Of a DNA stretch of 64,000 nt, positions 44,193 to 52,829 are shown one piece after another; the first letter of the stretch is position 1, and the number at the start of each line of letters is the position of its first letter. The position numbers and the translations under genes were made by a program. This stretch comes from Pedobacter heparinus DSM 2366 (GTDB lineage Bacteria > Bacteroidota > Bacteroidia > Sphingobacteriales > Sphingobacteriaceae): NCBI RefSeq assembly GCF_000023825.1, contig NC_013061.1, forward strand, positions 2,852,001 through 2,916,000, read 5' to 3'. The notes under the pieces were generated by a model. The model had not been told where the DNA came from. It saw only the letters and a list, made by a program, of their open reading frames with translations, and ran no database searches.

Positions 44193-45491
44193 TTATTTTG
44201 TTAATGCTACGCGAGTATAATATATTTTTGATCCGGATTTTCCTTCCCTTACCCAGGCAATCAGCAAACCATCTTTAAGAGGGGTTAAAACTGCATGGTT
44301 ATCGGCTGCTGCACCATCGGTAACGTCAATTGCTTTTTCCGGTATGCCTGCTGTTAAAATATTTACCAGGATCTTTGCATGACCAGCTGCTGTATGGTTC
44401 ATTTTCATGCCACCATGTGAATGGTTCATTTCCATTGGTTTTTCAGGTTCAGCAATCAGGGCTTCCTCACAGACCATAGCCAGCTTATCCCCTTCGAGGG
44501 CAATCAGCTGTGGATGCCTGCCCGAAGCCGTAATCAGGTTACGCCTTTGAAAATCAGCTCCCAGGCCTGCTGAAGAGGTATGGTATAAACCTGCTCCGCC
44601 ACCAGCTGTAAACCATACGGCATGCACAAGGCCCTTACTTACCGCAAGCGATGGCCCGGAATGCGGACAGCCGTTGAGCTGCCAGTTGTCGGCACTAATG
44701 GTTTTAGCTGCACTAAAGGTTTTACCATTATCGGCAGAGGACTTGTAAGCCATGTCCCTCACCTGCTGATCTGAAAGTTCAGCAGGGAAACTGATATTCC
44801 TGTAAGCAAGGTGGATGTTCCCTGCCCCATCAGAAAAAATATCAGTACGGCAGCACTCGCAGGTTCCTTTATCGATACAGGTATCTGTTTCAAAGCCTTT
44901 TCCCTGCGCTGTACGGGCAAAAAACAAGGCCGAGCCTTTGATATTTTTTCCAAAACGTCCGTCCAGCCAGACGGCACCAAGTTCGCCATCCTTTAACGTA
45001 GTCACATCAAAAAAGCCCCGGCCATAAGTATGAGCAGTATCGGTATGTATGAAGCGGGCCTCGGACCAGTTGTTTCCCTTATCTGTTGACAGGCTATAAT
45101 ATATGGCACCTGCATAAGGATTCTTTTCATTTGGAAAGCGTTTGCCAAAGATGGCCAGTACCGTACCATCTGCTTTAAATGCAACCTTAGCCATACTTTC
45201 GGCAGCATTACTGCATCCCGCCGAAGCGGGAACCGTAATGGCCTGATCAAACCGGCTGGCCTGTACATTGTATCTGGCATACTTTAAACGGAAAAGGGAA
45301 TTTTTACTATCTTTTTCTGTCCAGCACAGCACTGCATTGCCTTCGTTGTCTCTGGTAAAATAAGGGGCAACAGCTTCGGCAGCGCCTGTATTTAGAAGCT
45401 GTGCTTCGGGGATATTGGTTTTCCGGGTACAGGCGTTAAAACACAGTACCGTACCCATTAGCAGGAATGCTATTTTCTTCTTCATCTCCAT
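44193..45491 (-). CDS. BNR/sialidase-repeat lipoprotein
   Basis: A 432-residue exported protein (lipobox-like FNAC near residue 21; start at 45491 or two codons later at MKKKIAFLL). It has Asp-box repeats of the sialidase-type beta-propeller: STDKGNNWSEARFI and SADNGKTFSAAKTI. Cys pairs in DTCIDKGTCECCRTDIF and a His/Met-rich loop (MEMNHSHGGMKMNHTAAGH, about 368-386) are striking and look like a copper-binding insert. The catalytic Arg triad of true sialidases was not found, so enzymatic activity is doubtful. It lies 3 nt after the TonB receptor gene. Confidence 0.72.
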   Translation of the reverse strand: MEMKKKIAFLLMGTVLCFNACTRKTNIPEAQLLNTGAAEAVAPYFTRDNEGNAVLCWTEKDSKNSLFRLKYARYNVQASRFDQAITVPASAGCSNAAESMAKVAFKADGTVLAIFGKRFPNEKNPYAGAIYYSLSTDKGNNWSEARFIHTDTAHTYGRGFFDVTTLKDGELGAVWLDGRFGKNIKGSALFFARTAQGKGFETDTCIDKGTCECCRTDIFSDGAGNIHLAYRNISFPAELSDQQVRDMAYKSSADNGKTFSAAKTISADNWQLNGCPHSGPSLAVSKGLVHAVWFTAGGGAGLYHTSSAGLGADFQRRNLITASGRHPQLIALEGDKLAMVCEEALIAEPEKPMEMNHSHGGMKMNHTAAGHAKILVNILTAGIPEKAIDVTDGAAADNHAVLTPLKDGLLIAWVREGKSGSKIYYTRVALTK

Positions 45492-45494
45492 CAG

Positions 45495-47807
45495 TTAAAA
45501 TAAGTATTTTAGATTTAAACCACCATAACCATTTCTTTTTGGGGAGGGGTTAAAGTATGGGGGTTGTGCCCCGCCATAGCCTATCGCATTTAAAGATACA
45601 ATAGAACTGTAGTTTTTATTCCCAATATTATCCAGGCCTGCGTAAACATTCAGTTCCAGACAATTGCCGAGTTGTTTTTTATAGCCGATTTTTGCATTTA
45701 AAACCTGGTACGCAGCATTATAAGCCGTATTGCCGTCATTTAAAGGAAGGCGGTCGCTATAAAAATAATTTCCATAGAAATAAATCCCGGTCCTGGTTTC
45801 AAGATCTATACCAGCATTCATTACCCAGGGTGCGATGCCTGTTAATTTATTTCCGTCATAGCTGGCCGTAACCTCTCCCTGTGCATTTAAAGTTTTGTAA
45901 TCTTTAAACTTAAAATCTGAATAAGTTAATGCCACAAAAGGACGCAGATTAATAATTTCTGCCTCATCAGTGGCTTTTAGCAGCTGATAGGATAAGGCCA
46001 GTTCTACGCCATTGTGGCTTGTTTTTCCGGCATTGTTGTAAACTGTAATGCCCTGTTGTACAGATTGTGCGATCAGTTCACCCTTCATATCCATTTTAAA
46101 CAGGGCCAGGTCGTACGCCAGCCTGGATTGCAACAGGTTACCTTTTGCATTCAACTCATAGTTTATTGCTTTTTCGGCCTGTAATACCGGATTAATGGAA
46201 CCATCTACATTTTTGATCTCTGAACCGGATGGCGGGGAAAAGCCGGAGCTGACACTGGCATGCAGACTTAAGGCCTCACTAAATGTATGGCTAAGTGCAA
46301 TTCTCGGTGTTGCCTGCGGATTGAACTTTTTAACACCGCTTTGGTTCTGCTTCAGGTAATCTTTAACATCGTAACGCAGACTGTTATAACTTAAGCCCAA
46401 TGTTAAAGTGGTTTGTGGTGCCAGTGTGGTTTCTGACTGATAGAAAAGGGAATACTGTCTGTTCTGATAGTCTATATTCGCGTTGACTGTGCCTTCCTTA
46501 CCCTGGTTGTTGACATACTGGGTGCCTTTGGTGAGGCCTTCATTAAACTCGGCACCCAGGGTAAACCTACTGGGCAAAATGCTGAATCCGGGATCATAGG
46601 TAAAGCGGGTCCTGCCGCCGTAGCTCTGGTAAAAATTCCGGATGTAGGCATAGGGCAGCGGGTGGTCCAGGTCGTAAAAATACGTAAACACACTGGTAGA
46701 ATTGGAAAACTGATCGTTGAAACGGTATTGCTGTCCTAATCCAATGCGTGTCCAGGTCTGATACCTGCCCGCCTGCTTATCCAGATTGGCTGCATTGGCC
46801 TGTAAAGGATCAGCAGCGACCTGGGCTGCAGTGAGCGATCCCGGAATCTGGGAATGCTGGGTGGTCCTGTTCAGCATCAGGGTAATGATGCGTTTATCGC
46901 TCGGAAAAAGCTGAAAATTTCCGGTAAGGAACCTGCGCATGTCGTTACTGTGTGCTCTGTAGCCCTCATATTCCTGCCAGCCATAAGAAACATAACTGTT
47001 CAGCTTGTCGCCGCCACTCCTGTAAGTAGCTGCCAGACGGTGCAAACCATAGGAGCCTGCCAAACCAGAAGCTTCCAGGCTTTGCTCCTGATATGGTGCA
47101 CGCTGCAGCTGAAAGTTGATGACCCCGGCGGTACCTGCACCATAGATGCTGGAGGCCGGGCCTTTAATGATTTCGGCACGGCCGATGCTGTTGACATCGA
47201 GGGCTTCAATCCTTGTGGTTCCATCGGCTTCGGTAACAGGAATTTCATTCACGTAAATTTTAACACTACGGATACCGTAAGCTGCACGGACACCATTGCC
47301 CCGGATGGAAATACGGGCTTCAGAGAGCGTACTCTGGTCCATACGCACACCGGGAATGGCATTCAGTGCAGGTTGCAAAGACAAGCCGCTGCCACGACTG
47401 ATGTCTTTAGCCGTAAGCAATGCAACTGCGCCGGCTGTTTCCTTATTGGTTTTGTTTGCATTATTATAACCGGCAATCCGGACCTCGTTTAAGCTGAGCC
47501 CATCGGCTTCCAGTTGTACATTGAGTTCATTTTCAGCCGTATTAATTTTGATACTCTGGGTTTTATATCCGGCCAGCACTGCCCTAATCTTATTGTCGGG
47601 CTGTACAGCAGCTATTTCAAAAAATCCCCTGGCATCAGATTTTGTAAGTTGCTGATTGTTTGCACTAAACAAAATCACCCCGGCGAGCGGCTGACGCGTC
47701 TGGGAATCGTAAATATGGCCTTTAACAGGCAAGTTCTGGGCATGTCCATGCAAAAAAGGCATGAGCAGCCCTATACATAAAATTAAGTATCTAAATAAAT
47801 TCATCAT
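45495..47807 (-). CDS. TonB-dependent receptor, probably for copper or another metal
   Basis: An outer-membrane receptor of about 770 residues. I start at the double ATG 47807/47804 (MMNLFRYLILCIGLLMPFLHGHAQ, shown in part as the signal peptide); the frame opens upstream without a plausible signal. After it comes a carboxypeptidase-regulatory-like domain (PVKGHIYDSQTRQPLAGVIL), then the plug (SLNEVRIAGYNN, ALNAIPGVRMDQSTLSEARI, GAGTAGVINFQ) and a 22-strand barrel ending in GGLNLKYLF. The substrate is inferred only from linked Sco, His/Met-rich and Cys-rich genes, which suggest copper. Iron chelates are the alternative. Confidence 0.85.
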   Translation of the reverse strand: MMNLFRYLILCIGLLMPFLHGHAQNLPVKGHIYDSQTRQPLAGVILFSANNQQLTKSDARGFFEIAAVQPDNKIRAVLAGYKTQSIKINTAENELNVQLEADGLSLNEVRIAGYNNANKTNKETAGAVALLTAKDISRGSGLSLQPALNAIPGVRMDQSTLSEARISIRGNGVRAAYGIRSVKIYVNEIPVTEADGTTRIEALDVNSIGRAEIIKGPASSIYGAGTAGVINFQLQRAPYQEQSLEASGLAGSYGLHRLAATYRSGGDKLNSYVSYGWQEYEGYRAHSNDMRRFLTGNFQLFPSDKRIITLMLNRTTQHSQIPGSLTAAQVAADPLQANAANLDKQAGRYQTWTRIGLGQQYRFNDQFSNSTSVFTYFYDLDHPLPYAYIRNFYQSYGGRTRFTYDPGFSILPSRFTLGAEFNEGLTKGTQYVNNQGKEGTVNANIDYQNRQYSLFYQSETTLAPQTTLTLGLSYNSLRYDVKDYLKQNQSGVKKFNPQATPRIALSHTFSEALSLHASVSSGFSPPSGSEIKNVDGSINPVLQAEKAINYELNAKGNLLQSRLAYDLALFKMDMKGELIAQSVQQGITVYNNAGKTSHNGVELALSYQLLKATDEAEIINLRPFVALTYSDFKFKDYKTLNAQGEVTASYDGNKLTGIAPWVMNAGIDLETRTGIYFYGNYFYSDRLPLNDGNTAYNAAYQVLNAKIGYKKQLGNCLELNVYAGLDNIGNKNYSSIVSLNAIGYGGAQPPYFNPSPKRNGYGGLNLKYLF

Positions 47808-48013
47808 TAAATTTGATCTATCCATTCCTGCTCCATCCCTTAAATAAAATGAATGGGAACAAATAATAATTCCAGGAAAATTAAATATTGAGCCTATAAG
47901 CCAACGAACCGATATACGCACAGTATTACAGCTGTACGGCAATTTGCGATGCCTATAGTAGAATTTTTTTTCCCTTCTTCAGGAAAAAGGTTTGCAGCCT
48001 CAGAAGAGAAGGG

Positions 48014-48385
48014 TCAATTTTCCTGTGGCGGATGAAATATGGCAGATGAATGTCTTGGCAAGGCAAAAGGGATTTCTGCTGCTCTTGAAGATCTGAGCTG
48101 CTTAACCGGGGAAATACAAACCAGTTTTTGGGTAACCAGTGCATCCTGTAGCTGGACTTTCTGTGACTGGCGTTCCTGTTTCTGTTCTTTTTCCTGTGCC
48201 TGCTTTAATTTTTTCATTAAATAACATTTACCATTACAGTGCAGCTGGGGTTTATCCCTGTTGATACAAAGTTCTTTGGCAATGTAATTCTGATTGGCTT
48301 CAAAACCGAGATAAACAAACAAATTGCTGCAGTTTGCAGTGAGCAAACTGAATAAAAGCAATATGGAAAGTGGTTTCAACAGCAT
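48014..48385 (-). CDS. Small exported Cys/Lys-rich protein upstream of TonB receptor
   Basis: A 123-residue protein, starting at ATG 48385 (MLLKPLSILLLFSLLTANCS). The signal-like segment is followed by NQNYIAKELCINRDKPQLHCNGKCYLMKKLKQA, with conserved Cys residues, a highly charged helix (QEKEQKQERQSQK), and the end HSSAIFHPPQEN. I have met this pattern (CxNGKCYLMKKL ... FHPP) in Bacteroidota next to TonB receptors and Sco-type proteins, never with a function. The gap to the receptor is 206 nt. It probably heads the copper-like operon. Confidence 0.65.
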   Translation of the reverse strand: MLLKPLSILLLFSLLTANCSNLFVYLGFEANQNYIAKELCINRDKPQLHCNGKCYLMKKLKQAQEKEQKQERQSQKVQLQDALVTQKLVCISPVKQLRSSRAAEIPFALPRHSSAIFHPPQEN

Positions 48386-48392
48386 TTTGCTG

Positions 48393-48400
48393 CAAATGTA
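48393..48400 (-). promoter_or_regulatory. -7 box for the small Cys/Lys-rich gene
   Basis: Minus-strand TACATTTG, perfect TAnnTTTG, lies 7 nt before the ATG at 48385. A TTTG is present 22 nt further upstream, slightly wider than the usual 19-21 nt spacing. Confidence 0.45.
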
Positions 48401-48439
48401 AGATAAATGCAAAAGATTTAGCCAAAAAAATGAAATATT

Positions 48440-49225
48440 TCAGGTTGCTTTTAACCAGTTTAAAATATACTCTGCATCATTTTTCCAGTCTGTTTGCCCC
48501 AGGACAAAGTGGTTACGCCCCTGAAACTCCCTGTAGGCCAGAACGGAGTTGTTTTTTGCGTATTTTTTATAATTACGGTAATTTAAATGTGCGGGGATAA
48601 TGTTGTCTATACTACCTGCAGTAAACAAAAGTGGCGCATGTTCCTTTTTATAATCTACTCTGGCAGCAGTAGTAAGTGCGCCTCTGGTCACAGTTTTAGA
48701 TTCAGGAATGGTAAACTGCTGGTAGGCGATATTTTGCTCTTCCAGGGACATTTCATTAACGAATGCATATTGCCAGTCTTTAAAGGACATTAAATAAGTT
48801 TTTTTGAGCGAGCTGAAAATGCCTAGCGACTTCCATCCTGCTTTAATAAATGAATATTCATAAGGGAATACACCTAATGTTGGAACAGAATGTATGGCTA
48901 CCCCGGCAGCCGCAAGATCGCGGTTGACAATGATCTGGGTGATCAATCCGCCCAAAGAATGTCCGATGACGATGGGTTTTTCGGGCATTCTGCTAACTAT
49001 ACTGGCATAATGATCTGTCAATTCCGTTAAAGTTAAAGCGGCAAGATCTGTGTCATGAGGTTGCCTGCTACGGAGATCGGCAGCAGTTCCATTTTTAAAA
49101 GGCCAGGCCGGAGCGATGGTCTTGTAGCCATTGATTTCAAAATAAGCCCGCCATTCATCCCAGCAGGCGTTGGTTACAAATGCACCGGTAATAAATACGA
49201 TGCTCTTGGCTGTTATTTTTCTCAT
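48440..49225 (-). CDS. Alpha/beta hydrolase
   Basis: A 261-residue hydrolase, started at ATG 49225 (MRKITAKSIVFITGAFVTNA). The nucleophile elbow is GHSLGG with Ser90. The oxyanion strand IVFITGAFVTNACWDEW and a late segment APLLFTAGSIDNIIPAHL (acid loop) and GRNHFVLGQ (His loop) complete the triad. No signal peptide was seen. Lysophospholipase-like or esterase activity is likely, but the substrate is not evident. A single gene between the copper-like operon and the fabH unit, on the same strand, with an intrinsic terminator upstream of it. Confidence 0.83.
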   Translation of the reverse strand: MRKITAKSIVFITGAFVTNACWDEWRAYFEINGYKTIAPAWPFKNGTAADLRSRQPHDTDLAALTLTELTDHYASIVSRMPEKPIVIGHSLGGLITQIIVNRDLAAAGVAIHSVPTLGVFPYEYSFIKAGWKSLGIFSSLKKTYLMSFKDWQYAFVNEMSLEEQNIAYQQFTIPESKTVTRGALTTAARVDYKKEHAPLLFTAGSIDNIIPAHLNYRNYKKYAKNNSVLAYREFQGRNHFVLGQTDWKNDAEYILNWLKAT

Positions 49226-49386
49226 TACGACATTAAATCCTTTTAAGAATTGCAATAAATACCATCAAAATAACCAATTAAAAGGCATTTATAAATTTAA
49301 ATATACACAATAATTAACCAAAATGAAATAATTGGTCATTTCATTTTCAATAACTTATTAAAAATTACCTTAATAAAAATATGCAT

Positions 49387-49420
49387 AAAAAAACCGTTCC
49401 GTATTGTGGTACGGAACGGT
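49387..49420 (-). terminator. Intrinsic terminator of the fabH-thioesterase unit
   Basis: Eleven perfect pairs, ACCGTTCCGTA (49393-49403) with TACGGAACGGT (49410-49420), six-base loop, and on the minus strand a run of seven U from 49393 down to 49387. It lies about 30 nt past the stop of the thioesterase gene. The remaining gap up to 49225 is AT-rich and appears empty. Confidence 0.85.
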
Positions 49421-49448
49421 CAATTGGTCATTTAGCAGATAGTCAGGA

Positions 49449-49838
49449 TCAGCCTTTAAAAACCGGTACGGGTTTTTTATTTTCATCTATGGCCACAAAC
49501 GAAAACTCTCCAGTTACCGCTTTTTCCCTTTCGTCGCTATACATCTGCTCGATATAAATCTCTACGCTTACCTTTAAACTGGTATTGCCAATGTGGCTAA
49601 CCCTTCCAATGAGCTCTACAATGGTGCCAGCTGGAATTGGCCTGTTAAAGTCAATCCTGTCGCTGCTGACAGTAACCATACGCTGTCTGCTAAACCTTGT
49701 AGCGGTAATAAAAGCCACTTCATCCATCATGTGCATGGCTGTTCCGCCAAATAATGTATCATAATGGTTGGTGGTATTGGGAAACACTGCTTTAAAGATA
49801 CGGGTTTCCGATGCCTGTATTTTATCTTCTACTGTCAT
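49449..49838 (-). CDS. Acyl-CoA thioesterase, YciA-type hotdog
   Basis: A 129-residue hotdog protein. The sequence TRIFKAVFPNTTNHYDTLFGGTAMHMMDEVAFITA contains the conserved Asn/His, the Gly-Gly turn and catalytic Asp of YciA/BACH-type thioesterases, followed by VTVSSDRIDFNRPIPAGTIV. It would hydrolyse acyl-CoA in the cytoplasm as a hexamer. Its ATG directly abuts the fabH stop without a gap, so both are made from one message, hinting at a shared role in fatty-acid supply or turnover. Confidence 0.9.
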   Translation of the reverse strand: MTVEDKIQASETRIFKAVFPNTTNHYDTLFGGTAMHMMDEVAFITATRFSRQRMVTVSSDRIDFNRPIPAGTIVELIGRVSHIGNTSLKVSVEIYIEQMYSDEREKAVTGEFSFVAIDENKKPVPVFKG

Positions 49839-50852
49839 TTAATCTTTTTTAGACTGGCGTAATGTTCCCCATTTCAAATAGGTTGCACCCCATGAAAAAC
49901 CTGCACCAAATGCGGTGAGTATCATTTTATCGCCATATTTAAAATCATCTTTAAAATCCCATAGGCACAAAGGAATGGTTGCAGCGGTGGTGTTTCCATA
50001 ACGGTCTATGTTTACCTTTACCTGCTCGGCAGATAAACCCAGGTATTCGCCTACGGACTGGATGATCCTTAGGTTAGCCTGATGCGGGATGAGGTAATCA
50101 ATTTGCGCGCTGACGAGGTCGTTGGATTTTAAAACCTCGTTACAGGTATCTGTCATTCCCTGAATGGCTGCTTTGAATACCACACGGCCATCCTGACGTA
50201 CATAATGGAGCTTTTCATCCAATGTAGACTGTGAAGCAGGGAATTTAGAGCCCCCGGCAGTCACGATCAGGTTTTCCTTACCACTGCCATCGGTTCTGAA
50301 AAAGCTATCCATTAATCCTACAGGTTCTTCTGTTTGTTCCAGTAAAACTGCACCGGCACCATCACCAAAGAGGATACAGGTGTTGCGGTCCGTATAATTT
50401 ACGATGGCACTGTTTTTATCGGCACCAATGACCACCACTTTTTTACAGCGTCCGCTTTCAATCATACTTGCACCAAGTGTAAGTGCATATAAAAAACCAC
50501 TGCAGGCGGCGTTGGTATCTATGCCCCATGCATTTTTAAGGCCTGCTTTTTCGCATACCATACTGCCTGTACTTACCATTACATAATCCGGTGTAGAGGT
50601 TGATACGATCACACAATCAATTTCATCAGGGTTAACATTGCCTTCTTCCATCAATCTTTTAAGGGCATAAGTTGCCATATCTGAAGTCGCAATATCAGGA
50701 TCGTTTACAATCCTTCTCTCCTTTATCCCTGTCCTGGCAACAATCCATTCGCTATTGGTATCCACCATTTCTTCGAGGTCATGGTTACTTAAAACCGTAT
50801 CTGGAACATAACCCCCAACAGCGGTAATCACCGCATTTTTCCTTATTCTCAT
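49839..50852 (-). CDS. fabH: Beta-ketoacyl-ACP synthase III FabH
   Basis: Starts fatty-acid chains by condensing acyl-CoA with malonyl-ACP. I start at MRIRKNAVITAVGGYVPD (ATG 50852, 337 residues), since the longer frame includes leader sequence. The catalytic triad is Cys117 in DTNAACSGFLYAL, His in IPHQANLRI and Asn in YGNTTAATIPL. Other marks are WIVARTGIKERRI and FGDGAGAVLLE. It is one of possibly several FabH paralogues in such genomes. The substitution PLCLWD after the Asn motif is close to the usual PLAL. Confidence 0.94.
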   Translation of the reverse strand: MRIRKNAVITAVGGYVPDTVLSNHDLEEMVDTNSEWIVARTGIKERRIVNDPDIATSDMATYALKRLMEEGNVNPDEIDCVIVSTSTPDYVMVSTGSMVCEKAGLKNAWGIDTNAACSGFLYALTLGASMIESGRCKKVVVIGADKNSAIVNYTDRNTCILFGDGAGAVLLEQTEEPVGLMDSFFRTDGSGKENLIVTAGGSKFPASQSTLDEKLHYVRQDGRVVFKAAIQGMTDTCNEVLKSNDLVSAQIDYLIPHQANLRIIQSVGEYLGLSAEQVKVNIDRYGNTTAATIPLCLWDFKDDFKYGDKMILTAFGAGFSWGATYLKWGTLRQSKKD

Positions 50853-50876
50853 TTGTGCGTACGTAATTCTGTAAAA

Positions 50877-50917
50877 GAAGCAGGCCTTAAACCTGCTTTC
50901 TTTTTTTTGCAAAGTTA
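50877..50917 (-). promoter_or_regulatory. fabH promoter box and leader hairpin
   Basis: Minus-strand TAACTTTG (50910-50917) fits TAnnTTTG and implies a leader of about 50 nt. Within it AAGCAGG and CCTGCTT (50892-50898 with 50878-50884) form a 7-bp hairpin followed by CTTTT. This could be a weak attenuator or a stabilising 5' structure. Confidence 0.4.
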
Positions 50918-51039
50918 CAGCTTCTTCTACAGATTCCCGCAGTACTTTTTACAGCTGCGACCATTTCTGTTAAAGCAACACCATTGAGAATTTACCCAAA
51001 GCTGTGCTGCCGGACAGCAGTACGTTAAGGGACAACGGC

Positions 51040-52800
51040 TCATGCATTAGTGGCAACCGGCAATGAAAAGCAGAATTTACTCCCTTCCCCTATTGCACTT
51101 TCAACCCAGATCTTACCACTTTCGGCTTCTATAAAATCTTTAGAAATGGCGAGGCCAAGTCCCGATCCTGATTTGTTGTTCCCATCTGTAGGTACCTGAA
51201 AATATTTTTCGAACAAACGTTTCTGATATTGTTCTTCTATCCCCTTGCCAAAATCCCTGACGGAGAACTCTATGGTATCGTTCTTTTCGATTACCTGGAC
51301 TATAACCTTTGATTTTACTGCACTGTATCTTAAGGCATTGGACAGGAAGTTGACCAGTACCCAGGCTGTTTTTTCAATATCAACATTGATTTGCGGGAGC
51401 TTATTTTTTGAAATGAGTTCCAGTTCAATTGATTTCTGTTCGGCCTGGAACCTTACGGCATCCATGGCGTAGATGGCAATTTTACGGGGATCAGACTTCA
51501 CAAAGTTCAGCTGCAGGTTACCGGTTTCTACCTGAGCCAGGTCGAGCAGCTCGCTGGTAATCTTGAGCAGCCTTCCACAATCTTCCCTGATGTGTTGGAC
51601 GAGTTCCTTTTGTTCAGGGTTCATGACTCCGACCCTTTCATCATCCATCAGTTTTAAACTCATCTTAATGGATGAGATGGGTGTTTTCAGCTCATGAGAA
51701 ACGGTAGCAATAAAATTTGTTTTGGCCTCATCCAGTTCTTTAAACTGGGTGATGTTTTTAAGGATATAGACCTGGCCCGCGGCTTTACCCGTTTGAACAG
51801 TTGCATTGTCGGCATTGTCGTCATAGTTGGGCACCATAATTTCCCTTCGCTCCAGCTGAAAATAGGATTCTTTGTGATCAGCGTAGATCTTGATGGGTTT
51901 ATCCGTACCGGTTTCCTGTAAAATGCGGTTCAGCAGGTCATTTTTTTTGCGAAGTTCCATTGCATTCTGTCCGATTATATTTTGCTGGTCAAGGTTCATC
52001 AGTTGTCCGGCTACCTTATTGAAAAACAGAAACTCCTGCTGTTCGTTTAAGCCAATGATGGCATCCTGCATCTGTTCAATAATGGCCTCAATTCTCAGTT
52101 TTTCTGATTGTATTTTGGCCAGGTTGCTGCTTTCCCACTTATTTAATTCGGCCGTCATCACATTAAAGGAGGCCGCCAGTTCAGAAAATTCATCCGAACC
52201 TTTAAACTCCAGTTTTTGCTTATAATTTTTACGGCTGATCTCTTTTATGGCATCAGAAAACTCGCGTAAGGGATTGGCTACAAAGCCCGGAAAATTGACG
52301 ATGAAAGAAAAAAGGATCAGAAAACAGATGGAAGCGGCAAAGATCACATACATGGCGGCCCTTTCTATGGCAGCCTGTGCCACATCATTTTTCCTGACAA
52401 TAGCATTCATGTTCAGGTCGTCAATCAACTTCAGCTGCCACCTGATCTTGGCGATAGCCTCTTGTATTGCTGCCGGTGTAGCTGAAGGATCTATAAGCTT
52501 TGTATAGGCCAGTTTCAGGGCAGCTACTGCCTTGCCCTCTCCGGCCTCTGTAATGTTCTTTTCTTCCAGCGCCAGTTGCCTGTTAAACAATTCCCGGGCC
52601 TGATCTGACAAGGGCAAAGGGTGTTCATCCAGTATCGACCGCATCTTACTCGTAAAGTTCAGTGTCTCATAATTGTCTTTCAAAATAACCTTCGACCTTA
52701 TGGAAATCTCATTCATGTAGTACAATGAAATACCTCCAAAAAAGAGGATCACCACGAACAGGAATCCGAATCCGAGGCGAAGTTTGGTTTTTATTTTCAT
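51040..52800 (-). CDS. Membrane sensor histidine kinase paired with KdpD
   Basis: A 586-residue kinase with two membrane helices (about 8-28 and 150-172) around a helical periplasmic domain (KVILKDNYETLNFTSKMRS), a HAMP-like linker (NPLREFSDAIKEISRKNY), a PAS segment (IEAIIEQMQDAIIGLNEQQEF), the H-box FIATVSHELKTPISS and an ATPase domain (NFLSNALRYS, DFGKGI, GSGLGLAISKDF). It starts 29 nt after the free KdpD sensor domain and probably supplies the kinase half missing there. Its response regulator is most likely the NtrC-type protein at 60429, since no kdpE gene is present. Confidence 0.88.
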   Translation of the reverse strand: MKIKTKLRLGFGFLFVVILFFGGISLYYMNEISIRSKVILKDNYETLNFTSKMRSILDEHPLPLSDQARELFNRQLALEEKNITEAGEGKAVAALKLAYTKLIDPSATPAAIQEAIAKIRWQLKLIDDLNMNAIVRKNDVAQAAIERAAMYVIFAASICFLILFSFIVNFPGFVANPLREFSDAIKEISRKNYKQKLEFKGSDEFSELAASFNVMTAELNKWESSNLAKIQSEKLRIEAIIEQMQDAIIGLNEQQEFLFFNKVAGQLMNLDQQNIIGQNAMELRKKNDLLNRILQETGTDKPIKIYADHKESYFQLERREIMVPNYDDNADNATVQTGKAAGQVYILKNITQFKELDEAKTNFIATVSHELKTPISSIKMSLKLMDDERVGVMNPEQKELVQHIREDCGRLLKITSELLDLAQVETGNLQLNFVKSDPRKIAIYAMDAVRFQAEQKSIELELISKNKLPQINVDIEKTAWVLVNFLSNALRYSAVKSKVIVQVIEKNDTIEFSVRDFGKGIEEQYQKRLFEKYFQVPTDGNNKSGSGLGLAISKDFIEAESGKIWVESAIGEGSKFCFSLPVATNA

Positions 52801-52829
52801 TCCTATATTTTTTAAATTCTATAACACTG

